DNA of 64,000 nucleotides from Chromobacterium sp. ATCC 53434 (GTDB lineage Bacteria > Pseudomonadota > Gammaproteobacteria > Burkholderiales > Chromobacteriaceae). Within the stretch, counting starts at the first letter, position 1; each line of letters begins with the position of its first letter. The stretch lies in contig NZ_CP025429.1 of assembly GCF_002848345.1 (NCBI RefSeq), forward strand, positions 1,550,001 through 1,614,000, written 5' to 3'. The notes beneath the pieces are model-generated. The model had not been told where the DNA came from and made no database searches. It saw only the letters and a program-made list of their open reading frames with translations. The position numbers and the translations under genes are program-made. Positions 9,982 to 18,371 of this stretch are shown here, one piece after another.

Positions 9982-10788
9982 ATGAGCACCATCCCCGCTT
10001 TCGGCCTCGGCACTTTCCGCCTGCAAGGCCAGACCGTCATCGATTCGGTCCGCAACGGCCTCGAACTCGGCTACCGCGCGATAGACACCGCCCAGATCTA
10101 CGGCAACGAGGCCGAGGTGGGCGAGGCGATCGCCGCGTCCGGCGTGCGCCGCGAAGAGCTGTTCCTGACGACGAAGATCTGGGTCGACAACCATGCGCCC
10201 GAAAAGCTGGCGCCCAGTCTGGAGGAAAGTCTGGCCAAGCTGCGCACCGACTATGTCGACCTGACGCTTATCCACTGGCCGGCCCCCGGCAAGGGCGTGT
10301 CCGTCGAGGCCTTGATGACGGCGCTGGCCAGCGCCAGGGAGCAGGGCCTGACGCGCCGGATCGGCATCTCCAATTTCAATATCGAGCTGACCCGGCAGGC
10401 GATCGCCGCGGTGGGCCGGGACGCGATCGCGACCAACCAGATCGAGTTGAGCCCTTATCTGCAGAACCGCAAGCTGGTCGACTTCCTGCGGGGCGAAGGC
10501 ATACACGTCACCTCCTACATGACGCTGGCTTACGGCAAGGTGCTGGACGATCCGGCGATAGCCGAGATCGCGCGACGGCATCGGGCGACGCCGGCCCAGG
10601 TGGCGCTGGCATGGGCGTTGCGGCTGGGCTATTCGGTAATCCCGTCGTCGACCAAGCGGGAGAATCTGGCCGGCAACCTGCTGGCGCAGAGCCTGCGCCT
10701 GAGCGGCGAGGACATGGCCCAGATCGCCGCGCTGGAGCGCGACGGCCGCGAAGTGAACCCTGCCGGCCTGGCGCCGCAATGGGATTGA
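9982..10788 (+). CDS. dkgB: Aldo/keto reductase, DkgB-like
   Basis: A 268-residue cytosolic (beta/alpha)8 NADPH-dependent reductase. The AKR tetrad is visible: Asp and Tyr in [10 protein letters not shown] (about residues 34-43), Lys in TTKIW (about 65) and His in LIHWP (about 98). The cofactor-binding segment [13 protein letters not shown] is near 220. Length and motifs fit YafB/DkgB (2,5-diketo-D-gluconate reductase B), which in practice also reduces methylglyoxal and other aldehydes. It lies in the LysR-linked operon between the exporter and an ene-reductase, consistent with carbonyl detoxification. An AGA-rich ribosome-binding site (GGAGAA) precedes the ATG. Confidence 0.88.
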   Translation: MSTIPAFGLGTFRLQGQTVIDSVRNGLELGYRAIDTAQIYGNEAEVGEAIAASGVRREELFLTTKIWVDNHAPEKLAPSLEESLAKLRTDYVDLTLIHWPAPGKGVSVEALMTALASAREQGLTRRIGISNFNIELTRQAIAAVGRDAIATNQIELSPYLQNRKLVDFLRGEGIHVTSYMTLAYGKVLDDPAIAEIARRHRATPAQVALAWALRLGYSVIPSSTKRENLAGNLLAQSLRLSGEDMAQIAALERDGREVNPAGLAPQWD

Positions 10789-10858
10789 GCGCGCCGCGCC
10801 TCGATTTGAATGGACCCGTCCGCGGCCGGCAGGCCGCGGCGAAGACAGGACAAGCACG

Positions 10859-11974
10859 ATGATGAAAGACCCTCTGTTCCAAGTACTGCGGCTCGGCGCG
10901 CTGACGCTGCCCAACCGCATCGTGATGCCGCCGATGACGCGTTCGCGCGCCAGCCAGCCCGGCGACGAGGCCAACGAGCTGATGGCGGCGTATTACGCGC
11001 AACGCGCCGGCGCCGGCCTGATCGTCGGCGAAGGCACTTATATCTCGCCGCTGGCCAAGGGCTATGCGTGGACGCCGGGCATCCACACGCCGGTGCAGGT
11101 GGCCGGGTGGCGCAAGACGACCGACGCCGTGCACGCGGCCGGCGGCCGCATCTTCGCCCAGCTCTGGCATGTCGGCCGGCTCAGCCACAGCAGCCTGCTG
11201 GGCGGCGAGCAACCGGTGTCGTCGTCGGCCATTCGGGCCGTCGGCGTCAATGTGTTCATCGCCGGCGAGGATGGCAGCACGCCGGGATTCGTCGAGGCTT
11301 CGGCGCCGCGCGCGCTGAGCGTCGCCGAGATCGGCGAGGTGGTGGAGCAATACCGCGCCGCCGCCCGCAACGCGATGGCCGCCGGCTTCGACGGCGTCGA
11401 ATTGCACGGCGCCAACGGCTATCTGGTGAACCAGTTCATCGATTCGAACGCCAATGCCCGCACCGACGAGTACGGCGGTTCGCTGGAGAAGCGGCTGCGC
11501 TTCCTCGGCGAAGTCGCACAGGCCTTGATAGACGGTTGCGGCGACGCGTCGCGCGTCGGCATCCGCCTGGCGCCGCTGACCACGCTGAACGGCTGCGTCG
11601 ACGACGATCCGGAAACCACCTACCTGGCGGCGGCCAGGCTGCTGGGCGAGCTCGGCGTCGGCTATCTGCACATCGCCGAGGCCGATTGGGACGATGCGCC
11701 GCTGATGCCGATGGCCTTCAAGCAGCGGCTGCGCGAGGTCTTCCCCGGCGTGCTGATCTACGCCGGCAAGTACACGGTGGAGCGGGCGCGCGACGCGATC
11801 GCCGCCGGCTGGGCCGATCTGATCGCCTTCGGCCGGCCCTTCGTCGCCAATCCGGACCTGCCGGAACGCTTGCGCACCGGAGCGCCGTTGGCGCAGCACG
11901 ACCGCGCCACCTTGTTTGGCGGCGGCGCGCGCGGGCTGACCGACTATCCGGCCTTGGCCGACGCTTCGGCCTGA
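10859..11974 (+). CDS. Old Yellow Enzyme-family NADH:flavin oxidoreductase (NemA-like)
   Basis: A 371-residue FMN-dependent ene-reductase with a TIM barrel. Visible family features are PMTRSRA near the N-terminus, the active-site segment ELHGANGYLVNQF (about 181-193) with NARTDEYGGS after it, and the C-terminal phosphate-binding FGRPFVANPDL. It would reduce activated C=C bonds in enones, maleimides or nitro compounds. It is the last gene of the LysR-linked operon, 70 bases after the reductase, and is followed by a terminator. A second ATG directly after the first makes the exact start uncertain by one codon. Confidence 0.9.
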   Translation: MMKDPLFQVLRLGALTLPNRIVMPPMTRSRASQPGDEANELMAAYYAQRAGAGLIVGEGTYISPLAKGYAWTPGIHTPVQVAGWRKTTDAVHAAGGRIFAQLWHVGRLSHSSLLGGEQPVSSSAIRAVGVNVFIAGEDGSTPGFVEASAPRALSVAEIGEVVEQYRAAARNAMAAGFDGVELHGANGYLVNQFIDSNANARTDEYGGSLEKRLRFLGEVAQALIDGCGDASRVGIRLAPLTTLNGCVDDDPETTYLAAARLLGELGVGYLHIAEADWDDAPLMPMAFKQRLREVFPGVLIYAGKYTVERARDAIAAGWADLIAFGRPFVANPDLPERLRTGAPLAQHDRATLFGGGARGLTDYPALADASA

Positions 11975-11981
11975 ACGGGAA

Positions 11982-12009
11982 AGAGCCATCGTCGGATGGC
12001 TCTTTTTTT
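11982..12009 (+). terminator. Rho-independent terminator of the exporter-reductase operon
   Basis: AGAGCCATC / GATGGCTCT stem with a GTCG loop followed by seven T, eight bases after the ene-reductase stop codon. Confidence 0.88.
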
Positions 12010-12044
12010 GCGGCTCCCGGCGCGCCGGCCGGGGCGACGGCCCG

Positions 12045-12662
12045 TCAGCCGAAGATCAGCCGGCCGGCCATCAGCACGAACACGCCGCCGAGCAGGCCTT
12101 TCTGCAGCCCCGCCATCTGGCGGCGGCCCTTCAGGCGGCGGGCGATGCCGCAGGCGGCGAAGGCATAGGCGGTGTCGAAGCACAGCCCGACGGCGACCAG
12201 GATGACCGCGAGCAGCGCGAACTGCGGCAGCACCGCGCCGTGTGCCGGCGACACGAATTGCGGCAGGAAGAGGGCGCAGAACATCAGCGCCTTCGGATTG
12301 AGCAGATTGGTCAGGAAGCCGCGCGCGACCGCCGCGCGGCCGGACTCGCTCACCTCGGGCGCGTTTTCCGGCGCAGGCTTGGCGCGCACCACCTTCCATG
12401 CCAGCCACAGCAGATAGCCGGCGCCTATCCAGCGCACCGCGTCGAACAGCACCGGGTGCGTGGCCATCAGGGCGGCGAGGCCCAGGCCGGACATCATCAC
12501 GTGCAGGAACCGGGAAGCGGCGATGCCCAGCGCGGTCAACAGGCCGGTGCCGACGCCGCGGCTGGCCGAGGTGGCCATCACCAGCGCCATGTCGGGACCG
12601 GGCAGGATATAGACGGCGACCAGGGCGGCGAGATATAGCGACAGCACGGACAAGGACAGCAT
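12045..12662 (-). CDS. LysE/RhtB-family amino-acid exporter
   Basis: A 205-residue inner-membrane protein with about six hydrophobic segments. The N-terminus has the LPGPDMALVMATS signature of the family, and NLLNPKALMF occurs mid-protein. AGGAG lies 7 bases before the ATG. It is divergent from an Lrp-type regulator, the classic pairing of LysE/RhtB exporters with an amino-acid sensor. The exported substrate (an amino acid or homoserine lactone) is unknown. Confidence 0.9.
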   Translation of the reverse strand: MLSLSVLSLYLAALVAVYILPGPDMALVMATSASRGVGTGLLTALGIAASRFLHVMMSGLGLAALMATHPVLFDAVRWIGAGYLLWLAWKVVRAKPAPENAPEVSESGRAAVARGFLTNLLNPKALMFCALFLPQFVSPAHGAVLPQFALLAVILVAVGLCFDTAYAFAACGIARRLKGRRQMAGLQKGLLGGVFVLMAGRLIFG

Positions 12663-12753
12663 GGCGGACTCCTGCGCGGGATGAGCGATGCGGCTAGTGT
12701 GCGCCCGGCCAGGTGAAATTGCTTTGCTTTCTCTTGCGTTGCTGCGCTAGATT

Positions 12754-12770
12754 TGGAAAGACTATTTCCA
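12754..12770. promoter_or_regulatory. Palindrome in the lysE/lrp divergent promoter, candidate Lrp operator
   Basis: TGGAAA-GACTA-TTTCCA is a perfect 6+5+6 inverted repeat, 18 bases before the lrp start codon. AsnC/Lrp regulators bind degenerate palindromes of about 15 bp, so autoregulation and control of the exporter are likely. The assignment is by position. Confidence 0.5.
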
Positions 12771-12788
12771 TTTGCGCGCGGGTAATAA

Positions 12789-13271
12789 ATGAATCTTCCA
12801 AAATCAGCTATCGATGATGTAGATCTTGCCTTGATGGCCCTGCTGCAGAAGGATGGCAGGCTGTCCAATGCGAAGCTGGCCGAGCAGGTTGCGTTGAGCG
12901 AGACGCCGTGCTGGCGCCGGCTGAAGCGGCTGGAGGCCGATGGCTATATCGAGGGCTACCAGGCGGTGTTGAGCCGCAAGAAGCTGGGCTACGGGGTGCT
13001 CGCCTTCGTGCAGATTGGTTTCGGCAGCCATATCGGCGAGGCGCCGCTGCGCTTCGAGGAGATGGTGCGGGCGATTCCCGAGGTGCTGTCCTGCCACAAT
13101 CTGACCGGCGAGTGCGACTACCTGCTGCAGGTGGTCGCCGAGGACCTGGAGTCGTTCGGCGTCTTCGTCCGCGACGTGTTGCGCGAGTTGCCCGGGGTGT
13201 CGTCCATCCGTTCCAGCCTGTCGCTGCGCGAAGTGAAGATGTCGGGCCGGCTGCCGGTGGGCGAGCGTTGA
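12789..13271 (+). CDS. Lrp/AsnC-family transcriptional regulator
   Basis: A 160-residue protein. The N-terminal helix-turn-helix spans about residues 8-60 (ALMALLQKDGRLSNAKLAEQ, then TPCWRRLKRLEADGYI). The C-terminal RAM/effector domain spans about 70-150, including CHNLTGECDYLLQV, the typical ligand-interface loop. It is divergent from the LysE exporter and probably induces it when its amino-acid ligand is in excess. The next gene on the right is convergent and belongs to the T3SS. Confidence 0.9.
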   Translation: MNLPKSAIDDVDLALMALLQKDGRLSNAKLAEQVALSETPCWRRLKRLEADGYIEGYQAVLSRKKLGYGVLAFVQIGFGSHIGEAPLRFEEMVRAIPEVLSCHNLTGECDYLLQVVAEDLESFGVFVRDVLRELPGVSSIRSSLSLREVKMSGRLPVGER

Positions 13272-13360
13272 GCGAGGTTCCGGCCGCCGCGAGCGCCGGC
13301 CTTGATGGCGGGTTTGGAACAGTCTGGCAGGGCTTTCGCCATGCCCGATGATGCGGTGAC

Positions 13361-13379
13361 AAGGCGGAGGGCGCGCCTT
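13361..13379 (+). terminator. Possible terminator between lrp and the T3SS operon end
   Basis: AAGGCG / CGCCTT stem with a 7-base loop followed by ATTTCG. It overlaps the stop codon of the convergent transglycosylase gene. The stem is short and the T-tract weak. Confidence 0.35.
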
Positions 13380-14115
13380 ATTTCGATTCCGCTCGCCTAT
13401 TGTCATTGGCTTCAGGTGGCGGAGAGGAAAATAACAAGCCGAACAGTTTCGCGGCCGCGTTGGCGGGCTTCCCTGTCTGAATCTTGCCGGGGCCGGCGTT
13501 GCGAATCGGCATCGACGGGTTGGATTGTTGCTCCGAATACGATGCCATGACTTTTTTTACATAGTTTTGTGTTTCCGGGTAAGGCGGGATTTTTCTGCCA
13601 TGTTTTCGCACCGCGCCTTCGCCCGCGTTATACCCGGCGATGGCAAGCTCCAGGTCATTTTCGAAGTGGTTCAGCAGCCATTTCAAATAACTGGCGCCGG
13701 CGCGCAAATTATTCTCCGGGTCCATCAAGTCGGTATATCCAAAGCGCTTTCCGGTTTCCGGCATCACTTGCATCAGGCCCCGGGCGCCCTTCGACGAGAC
13801 GGCTTGCGGCCGATAGCCGGATTCAACCTTGATGATCGCATGCAGAAGCTTGGGATCCAGGTCGAACTCATTGGATATCCTGTGGGCCAGCGGAAAATGC
13901 GCAGTCGCGCTGTCTTGAGGCATGGCCTTTGCCGTCGGGCCGGAGGCCGCCGGCGCGGCGTCGGGGGGCGGCGCCGATTCGGGATTGCGGGTCCAGACCA
14001 GGGGCGCGGATGGGGAGGAGGGCGCTTCGGCAGCTGGGGATGCCCAGGCATGCGGCGCAAGACAGGCCAGCAGGCAGCATGATCCGGCGCGGAGGATATG
14101 CTTTGTATCAATCAT
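13378..14115 (-). CDS. T3SS-associated lytic transglycosylase (SLT domain)
   Basis: About 245 residues. A signal peptide (hydrophobic SCCLLACLAPHAWA, cleavage near SPAAE) indicates periplasmic export. A Pro/Ala-rich linker leads to an SLT/IagB-like domain with catalytic Glu in KVESGYRP (about residue 98), GLMQVMPET, and AGYNAGEGAV. It cleaves peptidoglycan, locally opening the wall for assembly of the secretion apparatus. Its start overlaps the end of sctU, so it is the last gene of the export-apparatus operon. Two further in-frame ATGs lie 9 and 15 bases upstream (14124 and 14130); the start is not decided by a clear ribosome-binding site. Confidence 0.88.
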   Translation of the reverse strand: MIDTKHILRAGSCCLLACLAPHAWASPAAEAPSSPSAPLVWTRNPESAPPPDAAPAASGPTAKAMPQDSATAHFPLAHRISNEFDLDPKLLHAIIKVESGYRPQAVSSKGARGLMQVMPETGKRFGYTDLMDPENNLRAGASYLKWLLNHFENDLELAIAGYNAGEGAVRKHGRKIPPYPETQNYVKKVMASYSEQQSNPSMPIRNAGPGKIQTGKPANAAAKLFGLLFSSPPPEANDNRRAESK

Positions 14116-15163
14116 CTTCGTCATCGTCATAGTTCAGATTCATGGCCATGCGCAGGATCTGCGCCACGGGCTCGAACAGCTCGGCGGAGATATAGCCGCC
14201 GATCTTGGTTTTGGCGGCCAGCGCGCGCGCGACTCCGATGTTTTCCACCACCGGGATGCCGGCTTTCTCGGCGAGCTTGACGATATGCAGGGCCATGGCG
14301 TCGTGGCCGATCGCGGTCACTTGCGGCAGCGGCGTTTCGCCGGGTTCATATCGCAGACAAACCGCGATATGGGTGGGATTGCGGACCACCGCGGTGGATT
14401 TGGCCACATTGCCGGCCAGGCTGCCGCTTTGAATCTCGCGATGCGCTTCCTTGCGCTTTTGCTTGATTTCGGGGTTGCCTTCCGAGTTTTTGAATTCCTG
14501 CTTGATGTCTTCAAGCGACATCATCAGTTGCTTGGTCGTGTTGTAACGCTGGAAGGCGAAGTCGGCGATGCCGAAGATGATGTAGAAGCCGATCAGCGAA
14601 GCCCACATCCAGAACAGCAACTGGGTGCTGACGCGCATGCCGGTCGCGACGTCGCTCAGCGGCAGGAATTGAATGGACGGGCTGTATTGCCGCAGCAGGT
14701 AGAAGAAGATCAGCGACAATATCGTCACTTTGAACACGGATTTCATGAACTCGAACAGGCTGCGCATCGAGAACATCTGCTTGAGGTTGGCGACCGGGTT
14801 CAGCTTCTCCAGCGACGGCTTCAGCGCTTCCGTCGCCAGCAAGGGGCCGATCTGCGCGATGACCGCCGCAATGGTCATGACAATGACCAGCACGGCGATG
14901 CCGCCGAGAAAACGGATGGCCAGTTCGAGGAAGGCGCCGGTCAATTGATTGATGCCGAAGACGAGGTTCTGGTTGACGACGCTGATGGCGACTTCGACCA
15001 TCGACTGCAGCGCTTGCAGCAGATGAGGGCCTTCGAAGCAGAAATACGCCAGCAATACGGCCAATTGCACCCCGCTGGTAATCTCGACGCTCTTGGCCAC
15101 CTGCCCCTTGTTGCGGGCGTCGCGTATTTTCTTGGGGGTGGGTTTTTCGGTTTTCTCGCTCAT
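14108..15163 (-). CDS. sctU: T3SS export apparatus switch protein SctU
   Basis: A 351-residue FlhB/YscU-family protein. The start MSEKTEKPTPKK is typical and its ATG overlaps the sctT stop (ATGA). Four hydrophobic segments lie in residues 29-200, followed by the cytoplasmic autoprotease domain with the NPTH cleavage motif at about 262-265. Self-cleavage between N and P switches substrate specificity from needle and rod subunits to translocators. An acidic tail (DDDEDD) ends the protein. The longer open frame upstream lies inside sctT and is not used. Confidence 0.95.
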   Translation of the reverse strand: MSEKTEKPTPKKIRDARNKGQVAKSVEITSGVQLAVLLAYFCFEGPHLLQALQSMVEVAISVVNQNLVFGINQLTGAFLELAIRFLGGIAVLVIVMTIAAVIAQIGPLLATEALKPSLEKLNPVANLKQMFSMRSLFEFMKSVFKVTILSLIFFYLLRQYSPSIQFLPLSDVATGMRVSTQLLFWMWASLIGFYIIFGIADFAFQRYNTTKQLMMSLEDIKQEFKNSEGNPEIKQKRKEAHREIQSGSLAGNVAKSTAVVRNPTHIAVCLRYEPGETPLPQVTAIGHDAMALHIVKLAEKAGIPVVENIGVARALAAKTKIGGYISAELFEPVAQILRMAMNLNYDDDEDD

Positions 15164-15933
15164 CGCAACTGCCTCAGCAAGTCGTCGGCCAGTCGGGTGA
15201 AGTGCGCGCTGTAATCCAGCAGGCCATTGAAGGCGAAGCTCAGGCTGACGATCAGCATCAGCAGCGCGAACGCGCTCTTGATCGGCATGGACAGGAAAAA
15301 CACGTTCAATTGCTGGGCCGAACGGTTCACCAGACCCAGCGCCATGTCCACCAGCAGGATGACCACGATGGCGGGCATGGAAAAACGCAGGCATAGCTCG
15401 TACATCAGCTGCCATTGCCGATAGAAAAACGACAGGGCCTCGGGCGAGTAGCGGATGGCGGCGCCGGGCGGCAGGGTGACGTAGGACTGGTAAATCGCCT
15501 CAAGCAATTCATTGAAGCCGCCGCTGATCAGAAACAGCACGCCGAATATCTGGGTGAACAGCAGGCCGAACAGCGAAGACTGCTGGCCCAGCAAGGGGTT
15601 CAGCACGCTGGCCATCGACGAGCCGCGCATGGTGTCTATCAGGAATCCGGCCATGTCCAGCACCCAGAACGGGATGGCCGCGCAGAAGCCTATCATCAGT
15701 CCGATGCACAACTCGCCGGCGGCAAGCAGGATGTAGCCCCAGGCGCCGGCGGCGGGCAGCGGCCACTGCGGGTAAACCGGCAGCAGCGGCAAGGCGATCA
15801 TCAGCACCAGGGCGTTGCGGATCAGCGCGCCGCCCAGATTGGCGGTGCTGAACAGCGGCATCAGCAGAAAGACGCCCAGCGGGCGCAGCATGCACAGGCC
15901 GAGCACCGGCAGCCATTGCGTCCAGTAAGCCAC
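15160..15933 (-). CDS. sctT: T3SS export apparatus protein SctT
   Basis: A 257-residue FliR/SpaR/YscT-family inner-membrane protein with about six hydrophobic segments, part of the export gate core with SctR and SctS. The GTG start at 15933 is chosen because it falls just past the sctS stop (TGACGTGG) with GGGA upstream; the only nearby ATG alternatives would overlap sctS by about 60 bases or cut into the first membrane segment. It ends in a 4-base overlap with sctU. Confidence 0.92.
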   Translation of the reverse strand: MAYWTQWLPVLGLCMLRPLGVFLLMPLFSTANLGGALIRNALVLMIALPLLPVYPQWPLPAAGAWGYILLAAGELCIGLMIGFCAAIPFWVLDMAGFLIDTMRGSSMASVLNPLLGQQSSLFGLLFTQIFGVLFLISGGFNELLEAIYQSYVTLPPGAAIRYSPEALSFFYRQWQLMYELCLRFSMPAIVVILLVDMALGLVNRSAQQLNVFFLSMPIKSAFALLMLIVSLSFAFNGLLDYSAHFTRLADDLLRQLR

Positions 15934-15934
15934 G

Positions 15935-16204
15935 TCAGTCCCGCATTTGCGTGATTTGCTCGAACGCGAGTCCGGCGTAGTTGAGCAGCACATCGCCCAT
16001 CCAGTGATAGGTCATGGCCAGCGTGACCGACACGGCGAGCAGCTTGACCAGGAACTGGATGGTCTGATCCTGTACCTGGGTCAGCGCCTGCACCAGGCTG
16101 ACCAGCACGCCGACGAAGGAGGCGACGACGACGACCGGCAGGGACAGCAGCAGCACCAGCCACATCATCTGCGTGGCGAGTTGGGCGATCATGGCTTCGC
16201 TCAT
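15935..16204 (-). CDS. sctS: T3SS export apparatus protein SctS
   Basis: An 89-residue FliQ/YscS-family protein with two hydrophobic hairpin segments (about 15-40 and 50-75) separated by the conserved polar loop ALTQVQDQTIQF. It assembles with SctR and SctT into the export gate in the inner membrane. The gene sits 14 bases after sctR and directly precedes sctT. Confidence 0.95.
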   Translation of the reverse strand: MSEAMIAQLATQMMWLVLLLSLPVVVVASFVGVLVSLVQALTQVQDQTIQFLVKLLAVSVTLAMTYHWMGDVLLNYAGLAFEQITQMRD

Positions 16205-16218
16205 CTTGATCTCCCCGC

Positions 16219-16869
16219 TCAGGAAAAGGAAAGAACCAGCTGACCCAGCAGCTTTTCCCAGCCGTTCATCAGCACGAACACCAATAGCTTCAACGGCATG
16301 GAAATGGTCATCGGCGACACCATCATCATGCCCATGGCCAGCAGCACATTGGACACCACCAGGTCTATCGCGACGAAGGGCAGGAACAGCAGCAGGCCGA
16401 TCTTGAACGCCTCGATCAGCTGGCTGACGGTGAAGGCCGGCATCAGCACCAGCAGGGAGTTGTCCGGAATCCGCTTCTGGTATTTCTCCGGCCAGATCTG
16501 ATGGCCGATGTCGGCGAAGAAATGCACCTGCTCCGGCGTGGTATTGCGCTCCAGGAACGCGCGGTATGGCGTGAATACCCCGGACTCGACCTGCTGGATG
16601 AAGGCCGGGGATTCGATCTTGATCGGACGGGCGATCAGGTTGTCCTGAATTTCCAGGCCGATAGGCGCCATGATGAACAGGGTCAGGATCAAGGCCAGCC
16701 CGTACAGGGCGATATTGGGCGGAATCTGCTGGATGCCCAGCGCGTTGCGCAACAGCGCGAACACTACGGCCAGCTTGAGAAACGAGGTGCCCAGCACGAC
16801 GAGGAGCGGCAGGATGGACAGCGCGAACAGCAGGACGATCAACTGCAGGGGTTGGTCTAGCAAGGACAT
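16219..16869 (-). CDS. sctR: T3SS export apparatus protein SctR
   Basis: A 216-residue FliP/YscR-family protein. The conserved stretch GTSFLKLAVVFALLRNALG and the following Q-Q-I-P-P-N motif are diagnostic, and the C-terminus has SPMTISMPLKLLVFV. About four membrane segments. The start MSLLDQPLQL matches the usual SsaR-type N-terminus, so the ATG 33 bases upstream is not preferred. Unlike its overlapping neighbours it is separated from sctQ by 82 bases containing a hairpin. Confidence 0.95.
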   Translation of the reverse strand: MSLLDQPLQLIVLLFALSILPLLVVLGTSFLKLAVVFALLRNALGIQQIPPNIALYGLALILTLFIMAPIGLEIQDNLIARPIKIESPAFIQQVESGVFTPYRAFLERNTTPEQVHFFADIGHQIWPEKYQKRIPDNSLLVLMPAFTVSQLIEAFKIGLLLFLPFVAIDLVVSNVLLAMGMMMVSPMTISMPLKLLVFVLMNGWEKLLGQLVLSFS

Positions 16870-16920
16870 GGGGAAAACCGGCTTAACATTGATTATCCGC
16901 ATTATTCATTTGTGACGGCC

Positions 16921-16942
16921 GGTCTCCCATCGGGTGGAGACC
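16921..16942. promoter_or_regulatory. Intercistronic hairpin between sctQ and sctR
   Basis: Perfect inverted repeat GGTCTCC / GGAGACC with an 8-base loop, in the only sizeable gap of an otherwise overlapping operon. No T-tract follows, so it looks more like an mRNA-processing or stability element than a terminator. Confidence 0.5.
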
Positions 16943-16951
16943 TGAACCGTC

Positions 16952-17914
16952 TCAGCACAGCTGCTCGATCCGCACCGCCAGGCGCGAATCGATGTCTAGC
17001 AGTGTGCCGCGAGCGATGGGATAGCCGCCGGCTTTCAAGGTGACCAGGCCATCGCTGCTGACCGCGCTGGAGAGCAAGACTCCGGGCTGGAGATTGCCCA
17101 GCTGGTGCAGGGGGACTTCCATTCTGGCGACCTCCACCGTGACGGCGATCATGGTGTCGCCCAAGGCTTCTTCTTCGATCGGGTTGCGAGGGGGCGTGAT
17201 ATCCAGCCAGTCTTCAAAATCGTTCATCAGGGTCTCCACGGTGAAAGCGCCGGTTTCGCCATCCTGGATCAGGCTGGCGATCGGTTGTTTGTCGAATAAT
17301 CCAAATTGCCCATCGGCGATGCGGAAGCTGTGGCGCAGCAAGAGCGCATCGCCGACGGCCAGTTTGCGAATGGCGGCCGCCTCTGCCATGCTCCAGCCCG
17401 CGATCAGGGAGATGCCCGTCATGATCGTTGCCGCTTCGTCCTCCTCCATCGGGTACGCGTGATCGGCAAGGCTGTCCAGCCAGGCGTCGGGCGCCTCCAG
17501 CGCCAACAGGTCAAGTTGTCGTTGGCCGCTCTGGATTCTCAGGCGCCAGCCCAGGCCGGCATCGGCCTGGCCAGGCGCCAGGTGCGCGGCCTGCGGCCAA
17601 TGCAGGCCTAGCTCGGCCGGGCAGGAGCCCGCATCGGCCAGCGTCCAGGCGGCCAGCAGTTCACGCAAATCCGCCGGGGCCATCTCCCAGGACGGAAGCG
17701 CCAGCATCGGCTCCACCCATTGCAGCCACTGGGCCTCATCCAGCCATAGCCTGACCGCTTGGTCCTCCCAGCGGGCGGACAGGATCAATCCGGCGCCGGC
17801 CGCGCGGCGATTGAACGACAGCAGCAAGCTGCCGTCTGTCGAGTCCAGCCGCCGGCCAGGGCCGACCTTGCTCAACAACAGGCCGGTTTCCTTACTTAGC
17901 TGGGGAATTGGCAT
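16952..17914 (-). CDS. sctQ: T3SS cytoplasmic ring (sorting platform) protein SctQ
   Basis: A 320-residue YscQ/SpaO/FliN-like protein. The conserved part is the C-terminal SpoA domain (about 245-318: VEVARMEVPLHQL, then TLKAGGYPIARGTLLDI), which forms the cytoplasmic pods with SctL, SctK and the ATPase. The N-terminal half is Trp/Leu-rich and variable, as usual. The start overlaps the end of sctP by 23 bases. Relatives such as SsaQ also make a short C-terminal product from an internal start; a Met just before IAVTVEV (about residue 251) could serve here, but I cannot show that it does. Confidence 0.9.
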   Translation of the reverse strand: MPIPQLSKETGLLLSKVGPGRRLDSTDGSLLLSFNRRAAGAGLILSARWEDQAVRLWLDEAQWLQWVEPMLALPSWEMAPADLRELLAAWTLADAGSCPAELGLHWPQAAHLAPGQADAGLGWRLRIQSGQRQLDLLALEAPDAWLDSLADHAYPMEEDEAATIMTGISLIAGWSMAEAAAIRKLAVGDALLLRHSFRIADGQFGLFDKQPIASLIQDGETGAFTVETLMNDFEDWLDITPPRNPIEEEALGDTMIAVTVEVARMEVPLHQLGNLQPGVLLSSAVSSDGLVTLKAGGYPIARGTLLDIDSRLAVRIEQLC

Positions 17915-18371
17915 CGATCACCTCTATCAGGACGGGACGATCGAACTGCTGGCTCAGCATCGACTCCAGCTCGGAAGCGCTGCCGAAGGCGTGTCGGCAT
18001 GCCTGCAATTCGTGCGAGCGCAGCTTGATCAGCAGCTCGACGCCATGGCACTCGGCTTCCAGCTCCAGACCGGCCAGCGGACCATTGGTCAGCCGCAGCC
18101 GCAAACTGTCCCATTGATTTGTCGAAGGTCGCAATGGCCGTGTCTGGCAGGATGCCGGCTGGCTCGCCATCGGGCGCGCGCCCTTGGCGGCGTGCGCGAA
18201 GCTTGTCCAGGCATCGGCCGTTGGGCGTTGATGCCTGGGGTCGGGCTGGGCTTGCGAGGCGGCGAATAGCGCGGCGAAACGCGTCTCTTCATGTTCGTCG
18301 GATGGGTCGTGGCGCGCGTCGCCATCCGCTTGATCGGTGTAGCGTCGCAGATGCGGGGGGAGAATGTTCAT
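17892..18371 (-). CDS. sctP: T3SS needle-length regulator SctP (SsaP-like)
   Basis: A 159-residue protein. The start [11 protein letters not shown] overlaps the sctO stop (ATGA). The N-terminal half is polar and low in order; the C-terminal half (LRLRLTNGPLAGLELEAECHGVELLIKLRS) has the beta-rich pattern of the T3S4 specificity-switch domain. Its position between sctO and sctQ matches ssaP in SPI-2. The likely role is secreted ruler and switch acting on SctU. A longer upstream open frame is inside sctO/sctN and is not used. Confidence 0.82.
   Translation of the reverse strand: MNILPPHLRRYTDQADGDARHDPSDEHEETRFAALFAASQAQPDPRHQRPTADAWTSFAHAAKGARPMASQPASCQTRPLRPSTNQWDSLRLRLTNGPLAGLELEAECHGVELLIKLRSHELQACRHAFGSASELESMLSQQFDRPVLIEVIDANSPAK

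Noticed and set aside
8712..10055. 447-codon minus-strand open frame opposite the MFS gene
   Set aside because: The MFS transporter is well supported; the frame is an Arg/Gln-rich shadow.
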